Below are positions 36,950 through 47,600 of a stretch of DNA of 64,000 bases, one piece after another. Positions within the stretch are counted from its first letter, which is position 1. Each line of letters starts with the position of its first letter. Below the pieces are notes generated by a model. It did no database searches, had not been told where the DNA came from, and saw only the letters and a program-made list of their open reading frames with translations. The translations under genes and the position numbers were made by a program. This DNA comes from Azorinus chamasolen (lineage: Eukaryota; Mollusca; Bivalvia; Cardiida; Solecurtidae): NCBI GenBank assembly GCA_963576725.1, contig OY755252.1, positions 53,035,059 through 53,099,058 on the forward strand, given 5' to 3'.

Positions 36950-37190
36950 CGGAACGGGCGGACGTGTGAAAGGGTCTGTTGTAATGGGCGGACGTGTGAA
37001 AGGGCCTGTTGTAATGGGCGGACGTGGGATTGGATCCAATGAGACACTCAGTAACTCAGCGTCTCAATAGAATCCAAACTAATTTATACAGCATATTTGT
37101 TTTCAGAAGAAATTGATGGAAAGTCCATATTGACACTTAAAGCAGACGACAATGTGTGCAGACGAAACTAATTTGACGCCCAAAGAGTTA
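36950..37190. mobile_element. 30-bp repeats joined to a family B element
   Basis: GGGCGGACGTGTGAAAGGGC plus CTGTTGTAAT occurs nearly three times (36955-37030), then runs into a B core (GGATCCAATGAGACACTCAG, TCTCAATAGAATCCAAACTA) and the CAGACGACAATGTGTGCAGA + CGAAACTAATTTGACGCCCA flank ending AAAGAGTTAA. Confidence 0.65.
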
Positions 37191-37228
37191 AGCTACCACT
37201 TCTCTTTAAGATAGAAAAGGGTGACTGT

Positions 37229-37466
37229 TTGACCCTATACTCCATATATACACCCTTTTCTCTTTTGCAAACAGAGTAGACCCTGATCAGACGGCTCCTG
37301 TATGAGCCGTCTGATCAAGGTCTGCTTATGATATAATGTAGATATGATCTACATTTTCTGTCATGGTCACACACTTCCGTGTCCGTACGCTATCATAACA
37401 ATTAATCTAATTCAAATTCATGATGATAGTATTTCTTACACGGATGTTCATGGAGTAAAGGGTTAA
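37229..37466 (+). mobile_element. Family A MITE copy
   Basis: GACCCTATACTCCATATATA to ATGGAGTAAAGGGTTAA. The core palindrome CCCTGATCAGACGGCTCCTG / TATGAGCCGTCTGATCAAGG is almost intact. Confidence 0.8.
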
Positions 37467-37699
37467 GCTATGTTACCGTATATCTACTCCCTGCACTATA
37501 TATAGTGTTTCTGGGTCGATAATTAGGACCTAGATCTTTTGTAAGATGAGCCCCGAAATCTCATTAAAGTTTTACAGGTTGCCTATCTTTTGTTTAGATA
37601 ATCTTACGGACATACTTTCGCGTGAAATTGCAGTGTAGTTTCGGTACTCTAGTTGTTCGCACAGTACAATCTCGCCAATGAGACCACACAATTTATCAA

Positions 37700-37850
37700 T
37701 ATAAGAGTCTTTAAAAGTACGTGGCTGCTTAATGTATGGCAGACATAATTAAATGCAGAAAAGCTCCTCTATGAGCTTTTGTCCTGAACCTTTGTCCTGC
37801 ATTAAGCTACCATCTGTCTTAAAAGTCAGACTTATTTTGAGTGTCTGTAT
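37700..37850 (+). mobile_element. Family C MITE, core part
   Basis: GTGGCTGCTTAATGTATGGC, AAATGCAGAAAAGCTCCTCT, CTGCATTAAGCTACCATCTG. Terminal repeats are not clear. Confidence 0.55.
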
Positions 37851-38054
37851 TAACGTGAAATTACTGCACTAGTTTTCCTGTCAAATAACAATATATCGGC
37901 ATTGTTTTCTCTTTGAAGGTCGCCTACTTTGCTAATTAATGTGGGAAACGAATGGTGTATTTCCTCTCTAGAAGAATTCTTTTATCAACTCTAATGTACA
38001 CATCTGATTCAAAGCTATTAAAACTGCATGTGCCATGGATGGTTGGATAGTTTA

Positions 38055-38240
38055 CCTTTAGCGTGCTGAGAAAACTTTCGCTGGTAGAAAATGTCAGCGA
38101 TTTTAGTCGTTACAACTGATTTATCTTGCATTTCGTTTAAGTAACACGACCAGAGTATCAAACAGGTTGGCGTCTCATCTGGATCAAACCTGTTTGCGAA
38201 TGTAATCAGTCATCCACCCGCAGCAGGCTAAAGGTTTAGG
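38055..38240 (+). mobile_element. Family B MITE, complete ends
   Basis: Left CCTTTAGCGTGCTGAGAAAA, right CGCAGCAGGCTAAAGGTTTA. The core is shortened: CAAACAGGTTGGCGTCTCAT, CTGGATCAAACCTGTTTGC. Same plan as the copy at 8096-8305. Confidence 0.7.
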
Positions 38241-38380
38241 AAAGTGACACGAAAGAATCGTGGATAGGAACTAAAACTGCAGTGAAACCTCACTTATTCA
38301 AAGTTTTAGCAAAGGAGAAATGACAATATTTTAGGCAGGTGGCTGTTTAAAGCAGAGTGGAAGTCATACTTAAAGCTCCC

Positions 38381-38562
38381 ATATGCTGAGTACTAAGCGA
38401 GGGAACCAGTCCTAGAACTAACCTCATATGCTGAGTGCTAAGCGAGGGAACCAGTCCTAGAACTAACCTCATATGCTGAGTACTAGGCGAGGGAACCGGT
38501 TTTAACACTAACCTTATATGCCGAGTACTAAGCGAGGGAACCAGTCCTAGCACTGACCTTAT
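38381..38562 (-). repeat. 45-bp minisatellite, 4 copies
   Basis: Unit CATATGCTGAGTACTAAGCG, AGGGAACCAGTCCTAGAACT, AACCT. The minus-strand open frame through it is low complexity and not a gene. Confidence 0.9.
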
Positions 38563-38821
38563 AGGCTGAGCATTTCGCGGAGAAACAGTTCTAGCACTAC
38601 CTGCACCATGCCCACGTTGCCAGTATCACACTTACGACCTTCTGCTCCGAAAACAAACTCTCTACCGTCTGGGTACTTTATAAGCATACGAGGAGATATT
38701 GAGCGTCATAAATTTAAATGGACGTAAATGCTTACCATCGAACAGTTTTGAGCGTGTGAGGTGTGCTTGTTAGAAACACTTCAAGATAAAAACGATTTAT
38801 TATATTTAAGTTTTACACAAA

Positions 38822-39022
38822 CAGTAAATCCTGTCTTCAGCGACAATTTAAACAGGTCTAATTATAGGAATGTAAGGCAGATGGTGACTTAAAGGTAATG
38901 CAGAAAAGGCCCTATAGGGGCTTCCTGTCTGTAGTACGTTTGTACTGCATTAAGCAGCCACTTGTATTTTTTAGGATTCCTGTGTTTAGTCAATATATGG
39001 TCAGTTAAGACAGATACTACTC
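38822..39022 (+). mobile_element. Family C MITE copy
   Basis: AGTAAATCCTGTCTTCAGCG on the left and TCAGTTAAGACAGATACTAC on the right, with core AGAAAAGGCCCTATAGGGGC. The copy is diverged, but both ends can be seen. Confidence 0.65.
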
Positions 39023-39061
39023 TATGTTGTAGTTAGCTGAGGAGGGCAGCTTACTTGATGT

Positions 39062-39290
39062 TTAACCCATTACCTCATATGCTATTTTTAGATACAACCT
39101 CTTTGAATAAGTCTACCAAAAAGGAGCATTAAGTAGAGAAAAGGAAAATTTAAGAATTCTGTATTTTGAAACCATTGTGATAAATAGAGCATTTGCTCCT
39201 ATAGGAGCAAATGCTCTATTTATCACAATGGTTTCACAAAGTGACTTTTACAGAGTCGTCAAAAGCCGTCAATATGAGGGAAAGGGTTAA
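39062..39290 (+). mobile_element. Family D MITE, reference copy
   Basis: 229 bp, TTAACCCATTACCTCATATG to ATATGAGGGAAAGGGTTAA. Inside, 39168-39235 is a perfect 68-bp palindrome whose half reads GAAACCATTGTGATAAATAG + AGCATTTGCTCCTA. Flanking motifs are GATACAACCTCTTTGAATAA and GACTTTTACAGAGTCGTCAA. Confidence 0.9.
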
Positions 39291-39355
39291 CACCCTAAAC
39301 GTGTTCTTTTACGCTCCCTCCGTCAATAATTCTTTTACCCTCCCTCCATCAAGGA

Positions 39356-39873
39356 ATAACCATTTCCTCCTTGGATAGTCATGCAAGAAGTAATAACATC
39401 ATGCACACTAATTAGATTAAATGTTATAATAGCACATGGGCATAGGAAGTTTTGGGCATGGCACGGACTGTAGAGTCATACCTATGATATATCATATGCA
39501 AACATAACAGACCCTGATCAGACGGCTCCTACATGAGCCATCTGATCTGAATCTACTATGTTTGCAAAAGGAACAGAAAGTCGCATTTATGGAGCAAAGG
39601 GTTAATCAATGTATATAACAAATTTGTAAGCGTTTTAACCTTTTAACCTATCATATATATGATATCTGTGCATATGCAAACAGAGTATACCCTGATCAGA
39701 CGCCTCCTATAACAGCTGTCTGATCAGGGCCTGTCCTGTTTGCTTATCGAATTATAATAGATCTGATTTTTCAGTTTCTGCTATAGCCAACTATCGCATG
39801 TTCATACATCAACACCATCTTGATATTCCTAATGCAACCAGTTCTTCAAGGAATATTCATCAGGTAAAGGGTT
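39356..39873. mobile_element. Two family A MITE copies, opposite orientation
   Basis: A minus copy at 39356-39604 (TAACCATTTCCTCCTTGGAT to ATGGAGCAAAGGGTTAA, core CAGACGGCTCCTACATGAGC) and a plus copy at about 39634-39873 (core CAGACGCCTCCTATAACAGC, right end CATCAGGTAAAGGGTTTA). Confidence 0.7.
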
Positions 39874-39897
39874 TAGAGTTGAAGTGGATATCAGAAG

Positions 39898-40305
39898 TAA
39901 TCCTGCATGGACCTTCTGATCAGGATATGCACTGTACGCTGTCAACCTGCAGGGATCCACTGATCAGGATATGCTCTGTACGCTGTCAGCCTGCAGGGGC
40001 CTTCTGATCAGGATATGCACTGTACGCTGTCAACCTGCAGGGACCAACTGATCAGGATATGCACTGTACGCTGTCAACCTGCAGGGACCCACGGATCAGG
40101 ATATGCACTGTACGCTGTCAACCTGCAGGGACCCACTGATCAGGATATGCATTGTACGCTGTCAACCTGCAGGGACCTACTGATCAGGATATGCACTGTA
40201 CGCTGTCAACCTGCAGGGACCCACTGATCAGGATATGCACTGTACGCTGTCAACCTGCAGGGACCTTCTGACCAGGATATGCACTGTACACTGTCAACAT
40301 ATCCA
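39898..40305 (+). repeat. 44-bp minisatellite, about 9 copies
   Basis: Unit GATCAGGATATGCACTGTAC, GCTGTCAACCTGCAGGGACC, CACT. The GATCAGGATATGC part resembles the family A right arm (GATCAGGATCTGC), so the array may stem from the A copy ending at 39873. Confidence 0.9.
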
Positions 40306-40719
40306 TGTCAACGGCTTATACAGTGAATACTCGTTATAACGACATTCGTTATATATACATGTATAGGGAATATTCATTATAGATCTACTGACACGAATCT
40401 TGGAGAGAAAGACAAACCGAAACCTCAAACCGAAATATTAGTAAACAATATTTGGTATCTTTCAAGGCAGGTGGTTGCTTAATTAGGTTAAACATATTTT
40501 ATTTCTCTCTCTTTTTTTTAAACAGAAATGGGATTGGGCTACAAGTTCTTCCAACTTAGTTACACAGCCCTTCCCTACATAAATTATCATACATAACTAA
40601 AGAGATAATGGTTACTTAACACAGCATCAAACTAAAAAACTAAAATTATAAACGGTTGAGTAGGTAAATGAAAAAACAAATGTTGTCAGAGTCAAGAAAA
40701 AAAGCAACAACATCAAGCA

Positions 40720-40850
40720 AATTAGTAAGGTGGAGTAAGATGGAGTAAGCGAAAGAGAGTGAATGAGTAGTGAGTAAATGAGTGAGTGAGTGAGAGAGCG
40801 AGAGAGCGGGAGAGAATGACAGTGTGTGAGAGAGATGAGAAGAGAGAGGG
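40720..40850 (+). repeat. GA-rich simple repeat
   Basis: AGTGAGTAAATGAGTGAGTG, AGTGAGAGAGCGAGAGAGCG and similar. The leucine/serine-rich frame on the minus strand is a translation of this repeat. Confidence 0.85.
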
Positions 40851-40934
40851 GTAAACTAATTGCAGTAAAATGAAAAGACATCTTGACAGCAACAAAAAAA
40901 AATCAAACGAAAATGTTGCTGAACAAACAATATC

Positions 40935-41020
40935 ACATATTGCTTAATGCAGGATGAAACTCACACAGAAAGTTCCTTTTGGAGCTTTCTGCATGACTTT
41001 CATCCTGCATTAAGCTGCCA
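40935..41020 (+). mobile_element. Family C core
   Basis: TGCTTAATGCAGGATGAAAC, AGAAAGTTCCTTTTGGAGCT, TTCTGCATGACTTTCATCCT + GCATTAAGC: a well-preserved hairpin. Confidence 0.7.
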
Positions 41021-41049
41021 CCTGACATGTATTGATGCTTATTTGAACG

Positions 41050-42040
41050 TCCGGTCTCGATGGGTGTTACTGCATAACTTAATGGTCATTACTACGGCAT
41101 CTTCAGTACAACATTTTCTGCGGGAATGAACGTGGTAGGTGTACTGAGAGCTGACTGTACCAGTCAATATTTTGTTTGTTGTGTACCCGTCAACATGAAA
41201 CATGGATGAGTTCTAAAACAAGATCTATACGGGGTTTCCTTAAAAATAGGTTAAGCATCTGCTGGTTTTCTCTGTGGACGCTCAGAACAGAACAGAACAG
41301 AACATGTTTATTTTGGTCACAGTTTACAAAACATAAAACAGATATAAAATGTTTCCATCAGCAATGCGGATATCAGATAGGCAGAAGAAAGAATTGGAAG
41401 ACAGGAGAAATGAAACAAAACGGGAATAAACATGCTAAAATATAGACTCAGTATTTAAGGTGGATATTAATTGAAATCAATATGGAGCAAAATTCTTCTC
41501 CATGATGAAGTTGATCACAAGTACCTGGGTGTATGCAGAGAATAAATTAACTCGACTGGTTTCAAGTATTTGTAAATAGCTTGACGAAATATTAATCCGT
41601 ATTCATCCCGCTCAAACATCTTAGATCCAGTTGAAACGCTGAGTAATTGGGCGTCTCATCTGGATCCAAGGTGATTGACACTGGGTCAATAGTTCCGGAA
41701 AAGAGTGTGTCATGACACTGGTGCTATAGTTTTACAAAAGGTTAAGCCAATCGCATGTAGTCAACATTTCACCAGATCCAATGCTGAGCGGACGTTATTT
41801 TTTCACAGAGGGGGTAAGGGCTAATTTATAGACTTATGTAAAACAGATATAAAATACAAATAACAAGTGAATTGGTTCAGTGCGCTAAAGTACGCATGTG
41901 TGAATTTATGACTGCCTGAATAAACAGTTTGTATCTAGATGAGACGCCTAGCAACATGGCGACTGATGAGAATCAAAAGATACAATAAAGACTCGCTAAC
42001 ACGGTCACTCAAAAGAAATGTAAATCTGGATTTTTAAAAC
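41050..42040. other. Mostly unassigned DNA with a B core
   Basis: GAACAGAACAGAACAGAACA followed by TGTTTATTTTGGTCACAG at 41284-41325 resembles the reverse complement of a retroposon 3' end with a short repeat tail. A family B core lies at about 41618-41690 (AGATCCAGTTGAAACGCTGA, GGGCGTCTCATCTGGATCCA) and a B-like fragment at 41930-41985. No gene. Confidence 0.5.
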
Positions 42041-42170
42041 AGGCGATAGCTTAATGCATGAGAAAAAAGCGACACAGAAAGCTCCTATAGAAGTTTTGTG
42101 TATCATGTTGGCCCTGCATTAAGCAACCACATGCTGTTAGAGTATGGTATGTTAATAAAGCATGTGGTTG
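42030..42170 (+). mobile_element. Family C core
   Basis: GATAGCTTAATGCATGAGAA, AAAGCTCCTATAGAAGTTTT, CCCTGCATTAAGCAACCACA. The phrase GCATGTGGTTGCTT recurs inverted nearby. Confidence 0.6.
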
Positions 42171-42244
42171 CTTTAGCGAGTCACTACTGTAGTTTCTTTT
42201 ATTTTTGTAGAGAAAGAAAATATCGTGTATATTGTTGAGATATA

Positions 42245-42845
42245 CAGCAGCCGATAAAATACGGCAGACAACAAAATGGATAACAGAAGACAAAATACAG
42301 CAGACGACATAATAGACAGCAGAAGACAAAATACAGCTGTCGCCATAATAGACAGTAGACATCAAAACACAGTAGATGCTATGGTATACAGTGGATGACA
42401 AAACACAACAGATGACATAATATACAGCCTTAGACAAAATAAACAGACGATAGAATAGGCAGCGGATGACAAAACACAACAGACGACATAATAGACAGTT
42501 TTAGACAAAATACAGCAGACGACAGAATAGGCAGCAGACGACAAAAACAACAGATGCCATGATATGCAGCAGATGACAAAACACAACAGACACCATTATA
42601 GAGACCAGACGACAAAACACAGCGACAAAACACAGCAAACAAGCAAATCACAACAGAACACAAAATACAGAACCCAGAACAGGACAAAATACAGCAGACA
42701 CCATAGTAGAAGCAGACGACAAAACAAAGCAAATGAGCAGAAAAGCAGACGAACAAAACACATCAGACGAGCAAAACACAAAATAAAGAAGAGTAGACGA
42801 CAAAACCCAAAAGACAACGAAATACAGCAGACGACAAAACCATGC
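42245..42845 (+). repeat. Degenerate CAGACGACAAAACA satellite
   Basis: Some 30 loose copies of a unit of about 20 bp around GCAGACGACAAAACACAGCA and GACATAATAGACAG. CAGACGACAA is also the flank motif of one family B subfamily. Cys/Val/Leu-rich minus frames and Lys/Gln-rich plus frames through it are translations of the repeat. Confidence 0.85.
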
Positions 42846-43074
42846 AGGATATACCGCTTATATGCTACAGATCTGATTTTCTTATGGTACAGAGACCGAC
42901 ACCTATGATACTAAGAAAACACCTATGATACAGAAAACAATACCCATGGTATTGAAATCGATGCCCGTGATACAAAAAGATTCATATAATCTGATATAAC
43001 GAGCAATGGACCAAGCAGATAAAACCTGTTTACATTTTTACGCACGTGAGATCACAAACAATTCGACTGTAAAG

Positions 43075-43180
43075 TCGATTTCGATTTAAAACTGAACATT
43101 GAACCATTGTCTCACAGTGAAAAATATATTGTCTGCTCAACCATTTCTCACAGTGAAAAATATATTTCTGCTCAATATTA
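43075..43180 (+). repeat. Short direct duplication
   Basis: CTCACAGTGAAAAATATATT plus CTGCTCAA occurs twice, about 45 bp apart. Confidence 0.8.
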
Positions 43181-43369
43181 GATCTGGTGACGTGTTTGGC
43201 TGCGTGCTATTCTAACATGTTGACAGAGGATAATGATGCGACTCGTGTCTTATCTAGCCGTTTGTAAATGCGAGTCGGCTAACAGAATAAGGATTATTTT
43301 TTCAATAAAAATTCTATAATGGAATGTTTTTTGAAAACGATATATTAGAATAGAAAGGGCTATTACACA

Positions 43370-43640
43370 ATAAGCCTCATAAATCGTTCTATTTTAGACC
43401 CAAGATTTAATAATCCGATTTTTTCCAACAGCAGACGACCATAAGCTTTAATTCTTTGCTCGTTTAGTAATTGTAATCTGCAAAATACTTGTCGTCTGCT
43501 ATAATTCTGAAAGTAACCATTTTACCCGCATTTCTGGTCCAGATTCAGTCAGAGCGTCGGCCAGTTTGGACCCTGATGACATGCCGAGTTACTCGGCATT
43601 AACTCAGCATCTCATCAGTATGTATACTATTTACACAGGA
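43370..43640. mobile_element. Family B element, CAGACGAC subfamily
   Basis: CAGCAGACGACCATAAGCTT and CTTGTCGTCTGCTATAATTC form an inner inverted repeat. It is followed by a B core (CCAGTTTGGACCCTGATGAC, GAGTTACTCGGCATTAACTC, AGCATCTCATCAGTATG). Confidence 0.55.
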
Positions 43641-43754
43641 CTCACATATTTACCGTGAAAATATTTTGTAAAAGTCTTGTAATAAGGCCAGCTAAAATAG
43701 TTAGATCTGTTTTGTTTATACCTCGCGGACCCGTAGAGCTAGTGAAAGGGTGTA

Positions 43755-43935
43755 GTAATCTTTAACACTCGACCTCGTATATGCGCCTTTGTAAACAGAG
43801 TAGACTCAGCTCAGATGGCTTCTGTAGCAGCCGTCTATCAATGTCTATAGTTTATATAGGTCTGACTCTATAGGGTTTTCCAGGGCTAAACATCTAGTGG
43901 TTATAGGTCATTATAAACATTCAGTGAAATAATAT
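43755..43935 (+). mobile_element. Family A MITE, right end decayed
   Basis: TTTAACACTCGACCTCGTAT, GTAAACAGAGTAGACTCAGC, core CAGATGGCTTCTGTAGCAGC. No good right end. Confidence 0.6.
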
Positions 43936-43936
43936 A

Positions 43937-44140
43937 CAGTACGTAGAATCTGCCTTTAGCCGCCGTCAAAAAAAGTCTAATTATGGGACTGTAAAGCAGG
44001 TGGGCACTTAATTTAGGTCAAAAGTAATGCACAAAGCTCATATAAGAACTTGCTGCATTACATTTGATCTGCATTAAGCAACCATCTGGTTTGTAAATAC
44101 CCTGTGTTGAATAAATATTTGACCGCTTAAGACAGGTTCT
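43937..44140 (+). mobile_element. Family C MITE copy
   Basis: AGTACGTAGAATCTGCCTTT to GACCGCTTAAGACAGGTTCT + ATTTTACA, with TTAATTTAGGTCAAAAGTAA and GCATTACATTTGATCTGCAT arms. About 200 bp. Confidence 0.7.
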
Positions 44141-44394
44141 ATTTTACACGATATATTTCTTAGATTATTATTCATACAATAAGGAGTTAAAACTGTCTGT
44201 ACCGGATAAGACATGAGGAAACTTTAACAAGTCTTGTCGGAATCCAAACCACGTGACACCCTCCTCGCGAAGTTTGGGAAAAAACTAAAGAAAAGTCGAT
44301 CAGTAAGTTTAACTTATCATTTTGGAAAAAAAGTATGTCTGCCAAAATTGTGATCTGTTGCATCTTTTACTATAGTTCTAAGCAATCAAGAGCC

Positions 44395-44478
44395 TACTGA
44401 TCGAGTGTCAAACAGCTTGGATCTTGATGTGATGCGTGCCGAGTTACTCGGCGACTCATTAGGATCCAAACTGTTTTG
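44395..44478 (+). mobile_element. Family B core
   Basis: GATCGAGTGTCAAACAGCTT, GGATCTTGATGTGATGCGTG, CCGAGTTACTCGGCGACTCA, TTAGGATCCAAACTGTTTTG. Confidence 0.75.
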
Positions 44479-44596
44479 ATATTCCGCAGCTTGAACGATT
44501 ATCTTGTTAATTCACATTTCAGCAGTTCAAATTTTGAGAAACATTTTTTCCTGAGCAAGAGAAGATTTACGATCAACTCGTATATCACCGACATTG

Positions 44597-45243
44597 ACAT
44601 CTGATCAATTCCGGCTGAACACTGCTTATATAACCCATCTGATCAATGTTGGCTGAACACTGCTTATTTAACCCATCTGATCAATTCCGGCTGAACACTG
44701 CTTATTTAACCCATCTGATCAATGTTGGCTGAACACTGCTTATTTAACCCATCTGATCAATTCTGGCTGAACACTGCTTATTTAACCCATCTGATCAATT
44801 CTGGCTGAACACTGCTTATTTAACCCATCTGATCAATTCTGGCTGAACACTGCTTATTTAACCCATCTGATCAATGTTGGCTGAACACTGCTTATTTAAC
44901 CCATCTGATCAATTCCGGCTGAACACTGCTTATATAACCCATCTGATCAATGTTGGCTGAACACTGCTTATTTAACCCATCTGATCAACTCCGGCTGAAC
45001 ACTGCTTATTTAACCCATCTGATCAATGTTGGCTGAACACTGCTTATTTAACCCATCTGATCAATTCTGGCTGAACACTGCTTATTTAACCCATCTGATC
45101 AATTCTGGCTGAACACTGCTTATTTAACCCATCTGATCAATTCTGGCTGAACACTGCTTATTTAACCCATCTGATCAATGTTGGCTGAACACTGCTTATT
45201 TAACCCATCTGATCAATGTTGGCTGAACACTGCTTATATAACC
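44597..45243 (+). repeat. 38-bp satellite with 8-unit higher-order repeat
   Basis: Seventeen 38-bp units (CTGATCAATTCTGGCTGAAC, ACTGCTTATTTAACCCAT). Three monomer types differ at AATTCCGG (c), AATGTTGG (g) and AATTCTGG (t). The order is c g c g t t t g / c g c g t t t g / g, so a 304-bp block is present twice. The first unit of each block also shares the private TATATA variant in place of TATTTA. Confidence 0.95.
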
Positions 45244-45244
45244 G

Positions 45245-46250
45245 ATGTAATGCCATGAAGACGGGTATGTGATTTCATATGCAAACAATTTGGATCCAAG
45301 CTGTTTGACATTTTGTTTATTGTTTCATAAAGAAATTGAACAAGCACCCAGTCGTACCAAGCATGTGTCCAGCAGACGACAATGCTGGCACTGAAAGTGT
45401 TGTATTAGCTGTTTTAAAAGTCAGCACTATTTGCTAAGTTGCACACACTTGTATCCTGTCGAGACGCAGAGTTACTATTGTATCTGGATCTAAACTGTGC
45501 GTAAATGCGAGTCAGCTCGCGGTTTGACTGGTATGGGCTAAAAATGTACCTGATAAATACTGATCTCACGTTATACTGAAATTTAACTCCCATTCACCCA
45601 CGTGTTTCGGCTTCAACAAAACAAGACCAATTCTTTCGAAATAAACTTACATATCTCGTTTCAAATATCACATTACCAATTCTATCGAACAAGTGCTCGT
45701 GTTTCCATGTATCACAGAGTTAAAACAATATAGAGGTATATGTTATACACATTCCCATGTGTAAAAAAATCGATGAAACTCATTACTCGACAGAGACGTT
45801 TTCCGGATCTACAGTGTTTGCGAACGTCTTGTATGTTCGGTTCACACACTTGAAGCGTTACGATACCCACCAGCTTATTGAGACTCCACTGTCAAACAAG
45901 AAAGTGCTAGGTTAAACACGCTCTACCAGAAACCATAGACACTCATTCATTTGTCTTTTTTTTTTAAAATCCGTTTCTTTTAAGAAACCCAACCAGAGAT
46001 TCTGAAGAGACCCCAATACATCTGGATTGTGATCAATATCAATAGATATCTTAAGGACTGCAATGCAATATTCTCATAGAGTGCTAGAGTTTTTTAAATG
46101 TGTGCGTTCACCAAACAGACGTCTGATGCTTTATTTAACGGTATTTCAAAGCAGACCGCAAACATGAAACAATCCTATCCCAGTTAAATATTCCTGTAAG
46201 AAGTAATAACATCATGAATATTAATTAGTTACAGTTGGTAGATGAATGGC
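45245..46250. other. Mixed DNA with family B remains
   Basis: B-type pieces at about 45285-45400 (GCAAACAATTTGGATCCAAG, CAGCAGACGACAATGCTGGC, ACTGAAAGTGTTG) and 45425-45540 (CTATTGTATCTGGATCTAAA). The rest (45550-46190) shows no gene and no recognised repeat. Confidence 0.5.
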
Positions 46251-46252
46251 AT

Positions 46253-46905
46253 ACAGTAGAACCTGTCTTAAGCAACCACCAAAACAGGGGTCTAATATGG
46301 GTCTGTAACACCAAAACAGGGGTCTAATTATGGGTCTGTAACACCAAAAAACAGGGGTCTAATATGGGTCTGTAACACCAAAACAGGGGTCTAATATGGG
46401 TCTGTAACACCAAAACAGGGGTCTAATATGGGTCTGTAACACCAAAACAGGGGTCTAATATGGGTCTGTAACACCAAACATGGGTCTAATATGGGTCTGT
46501 AACACCAAAACAGGGGTCTAATATGGGTCTGTAACACCAAAACAGGAGTCTAATATGGGTCTGTAACACAAAACCCCCCCACAGGGGTCTAATATGGGCC
46601 TGTAACACCAAAACAGGGGTCTAATATGGGTCTGTAACACCAAAACAGGGGTCTAATATGGGTCTGTAACACCAAAGCAGGGGTCTAATATGGGTCTGTA
46701 ACACCAAAACAGGGGGTCTAATATGGGTCTGTAACACCAAAACAGGGGTCTAATATGGGTCTGTAAGGCAGGTGGCAGCTTAATACAGGGCCAAACATGG
46801 GAGCTTTCTGTATTACTTTTGCCCTGCATTAAGCAACCGCTTGCGGTTAAAGATTTCTGTGCGCAATTATTATATGGTCGCGTAAGACAGGTTCTTCTGT
46901 ACACG
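46253..46905 (+). mobile_element. Family C MITE swollen by internal array
   Basis: Left end ACAGTAGAACCTGTCTTAAG, CAACCACC; right end GTCGCGTAAGACAGGTTCTT + CTGTACA. The C core (GGCAGCTTAATACAGGGCCA ... CCCTGCATTAAGCAACCGCT) sits at 46770-46845. Between left end and core is an array of about 15 units, so the element is about 650 bp instead of 200. Confidence 0.85.
46275..46768 (+). repeat. 31-32 bp minisatellite inside family C element
   Basis: About 15 copies of ACACCAAAACAGGGGTCTAA, TATGGGTCTGTA. The same words occur once in other C copies (AAAAAGAGGTCTAATTATGG, GTCTGTAAGGCAGG), so the array is a pure tandem expansion of one MITE segment. Confidence 0.92.
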
Positions 46906-47121
46906 AGCAAACGCTTTAGAGATACTGTATGATTAGATCTATAGTATGGCATAAGCAAACAGAGCAGACCCTGACCAGACGGCTCCTATAGGTATACGTG
47001 TTCTAACAAAGCAGACGACAATTATTTCAGAGCACAACACGTGTAAGCAACATAAATCAGTCACATGGAATTTTAAACTTCTCAGGTACACCAGGACCTC
47101 TCTAAGGCCACCATATGATTT

Positions 47122-47255
47122 ATTAACCCTTTACTCTATAGATACACCTTTGCAAATAGAGTAGACCCAGATCAGACGACCCCTATAGGAGCCGCCTGAT
47201 CAGGGTCTGTTCTGTATGATAATATAGATATGATTCTACAGTTTCAGTCCACGTG
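47122..47255 (+). mobile_element. Family A MITE, left two-thirds
   Basis: TTAACCCTTTACTCTATAGA, GCAAATAGAGTAGACCCAGA, core CAGACGACCCCTATAGGAGC + CGCCTGATCAGGGTCTGTTC. The right end is replaced by unrelated DNA. Confidence 0.7.
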
Positions 47256-47447
47256 TTTTTAAAATCTAGAATTAGACTTCTTTTGGTTGTGGTTGTATCA
47301 ATGCTACAGTACTGAACATTAATTGATCATCTACACACCGTAATTAACCCAGCATTCAGTACAAATAAATACACCAATGATTGTTATTTATTCTCTATTC
47401 AACAAGTCTTATCAGTGTGAAAATTAATAAGCCAAAACCATACATAC

Positions 47448-47600
47448 CATTGTGTGTAGTATTGATCAATAGTCCGGTTATTTATAAATACTTCAGCGAT
47501 CTTATTTCTCCTGCTTCCAATGTTGTCTCTTTTCGTTGAGTGTATTTATTGCCGCTCCAGTCACAACTCTTCAACTTCCTAAAGACGGTAACCAACTTCC
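47448..47600 (-). other. Candidate first exon of EF-hand gene (5' UTR and ATG)
   Basis: On the minus strand CACTACACACAATG is followed directly by GTATGTATGG, a plausible donor, so the exon would end with ATG (47450-47448) in phase 0. The first accepted coding exon (31159-31114) starts in phase 0 with GGC, and the join would give M-G-K-H-N-K-H-D. The stretch is one of the few repeat-poor spots of the region. The intron would be about 16 kb. The upstream limit of the exon is not defined by anything I can see. This rests on phase and position only. Confidence 0.35.

Noticed and set aside
38586..38700. Possible extra upstream exon of the EF-hand gene on the minus strand (MLIKYPDGREFVFGAEG followed by GTAAGTG)
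   Set aside because: A strong-looking donor follows, but no convincing acceptor precedes it, and all plausible ends are in phase 1, which does not fit the phase-0 start of the 46-bp exon. Kept only as a note.
42051..42908. Several Cys/Val-rich and Lys/Gln-rich open frames
   Set aside because: They follow the degenerate CAGACGACAAAACA satellite on both strands and show no independent coding signal.
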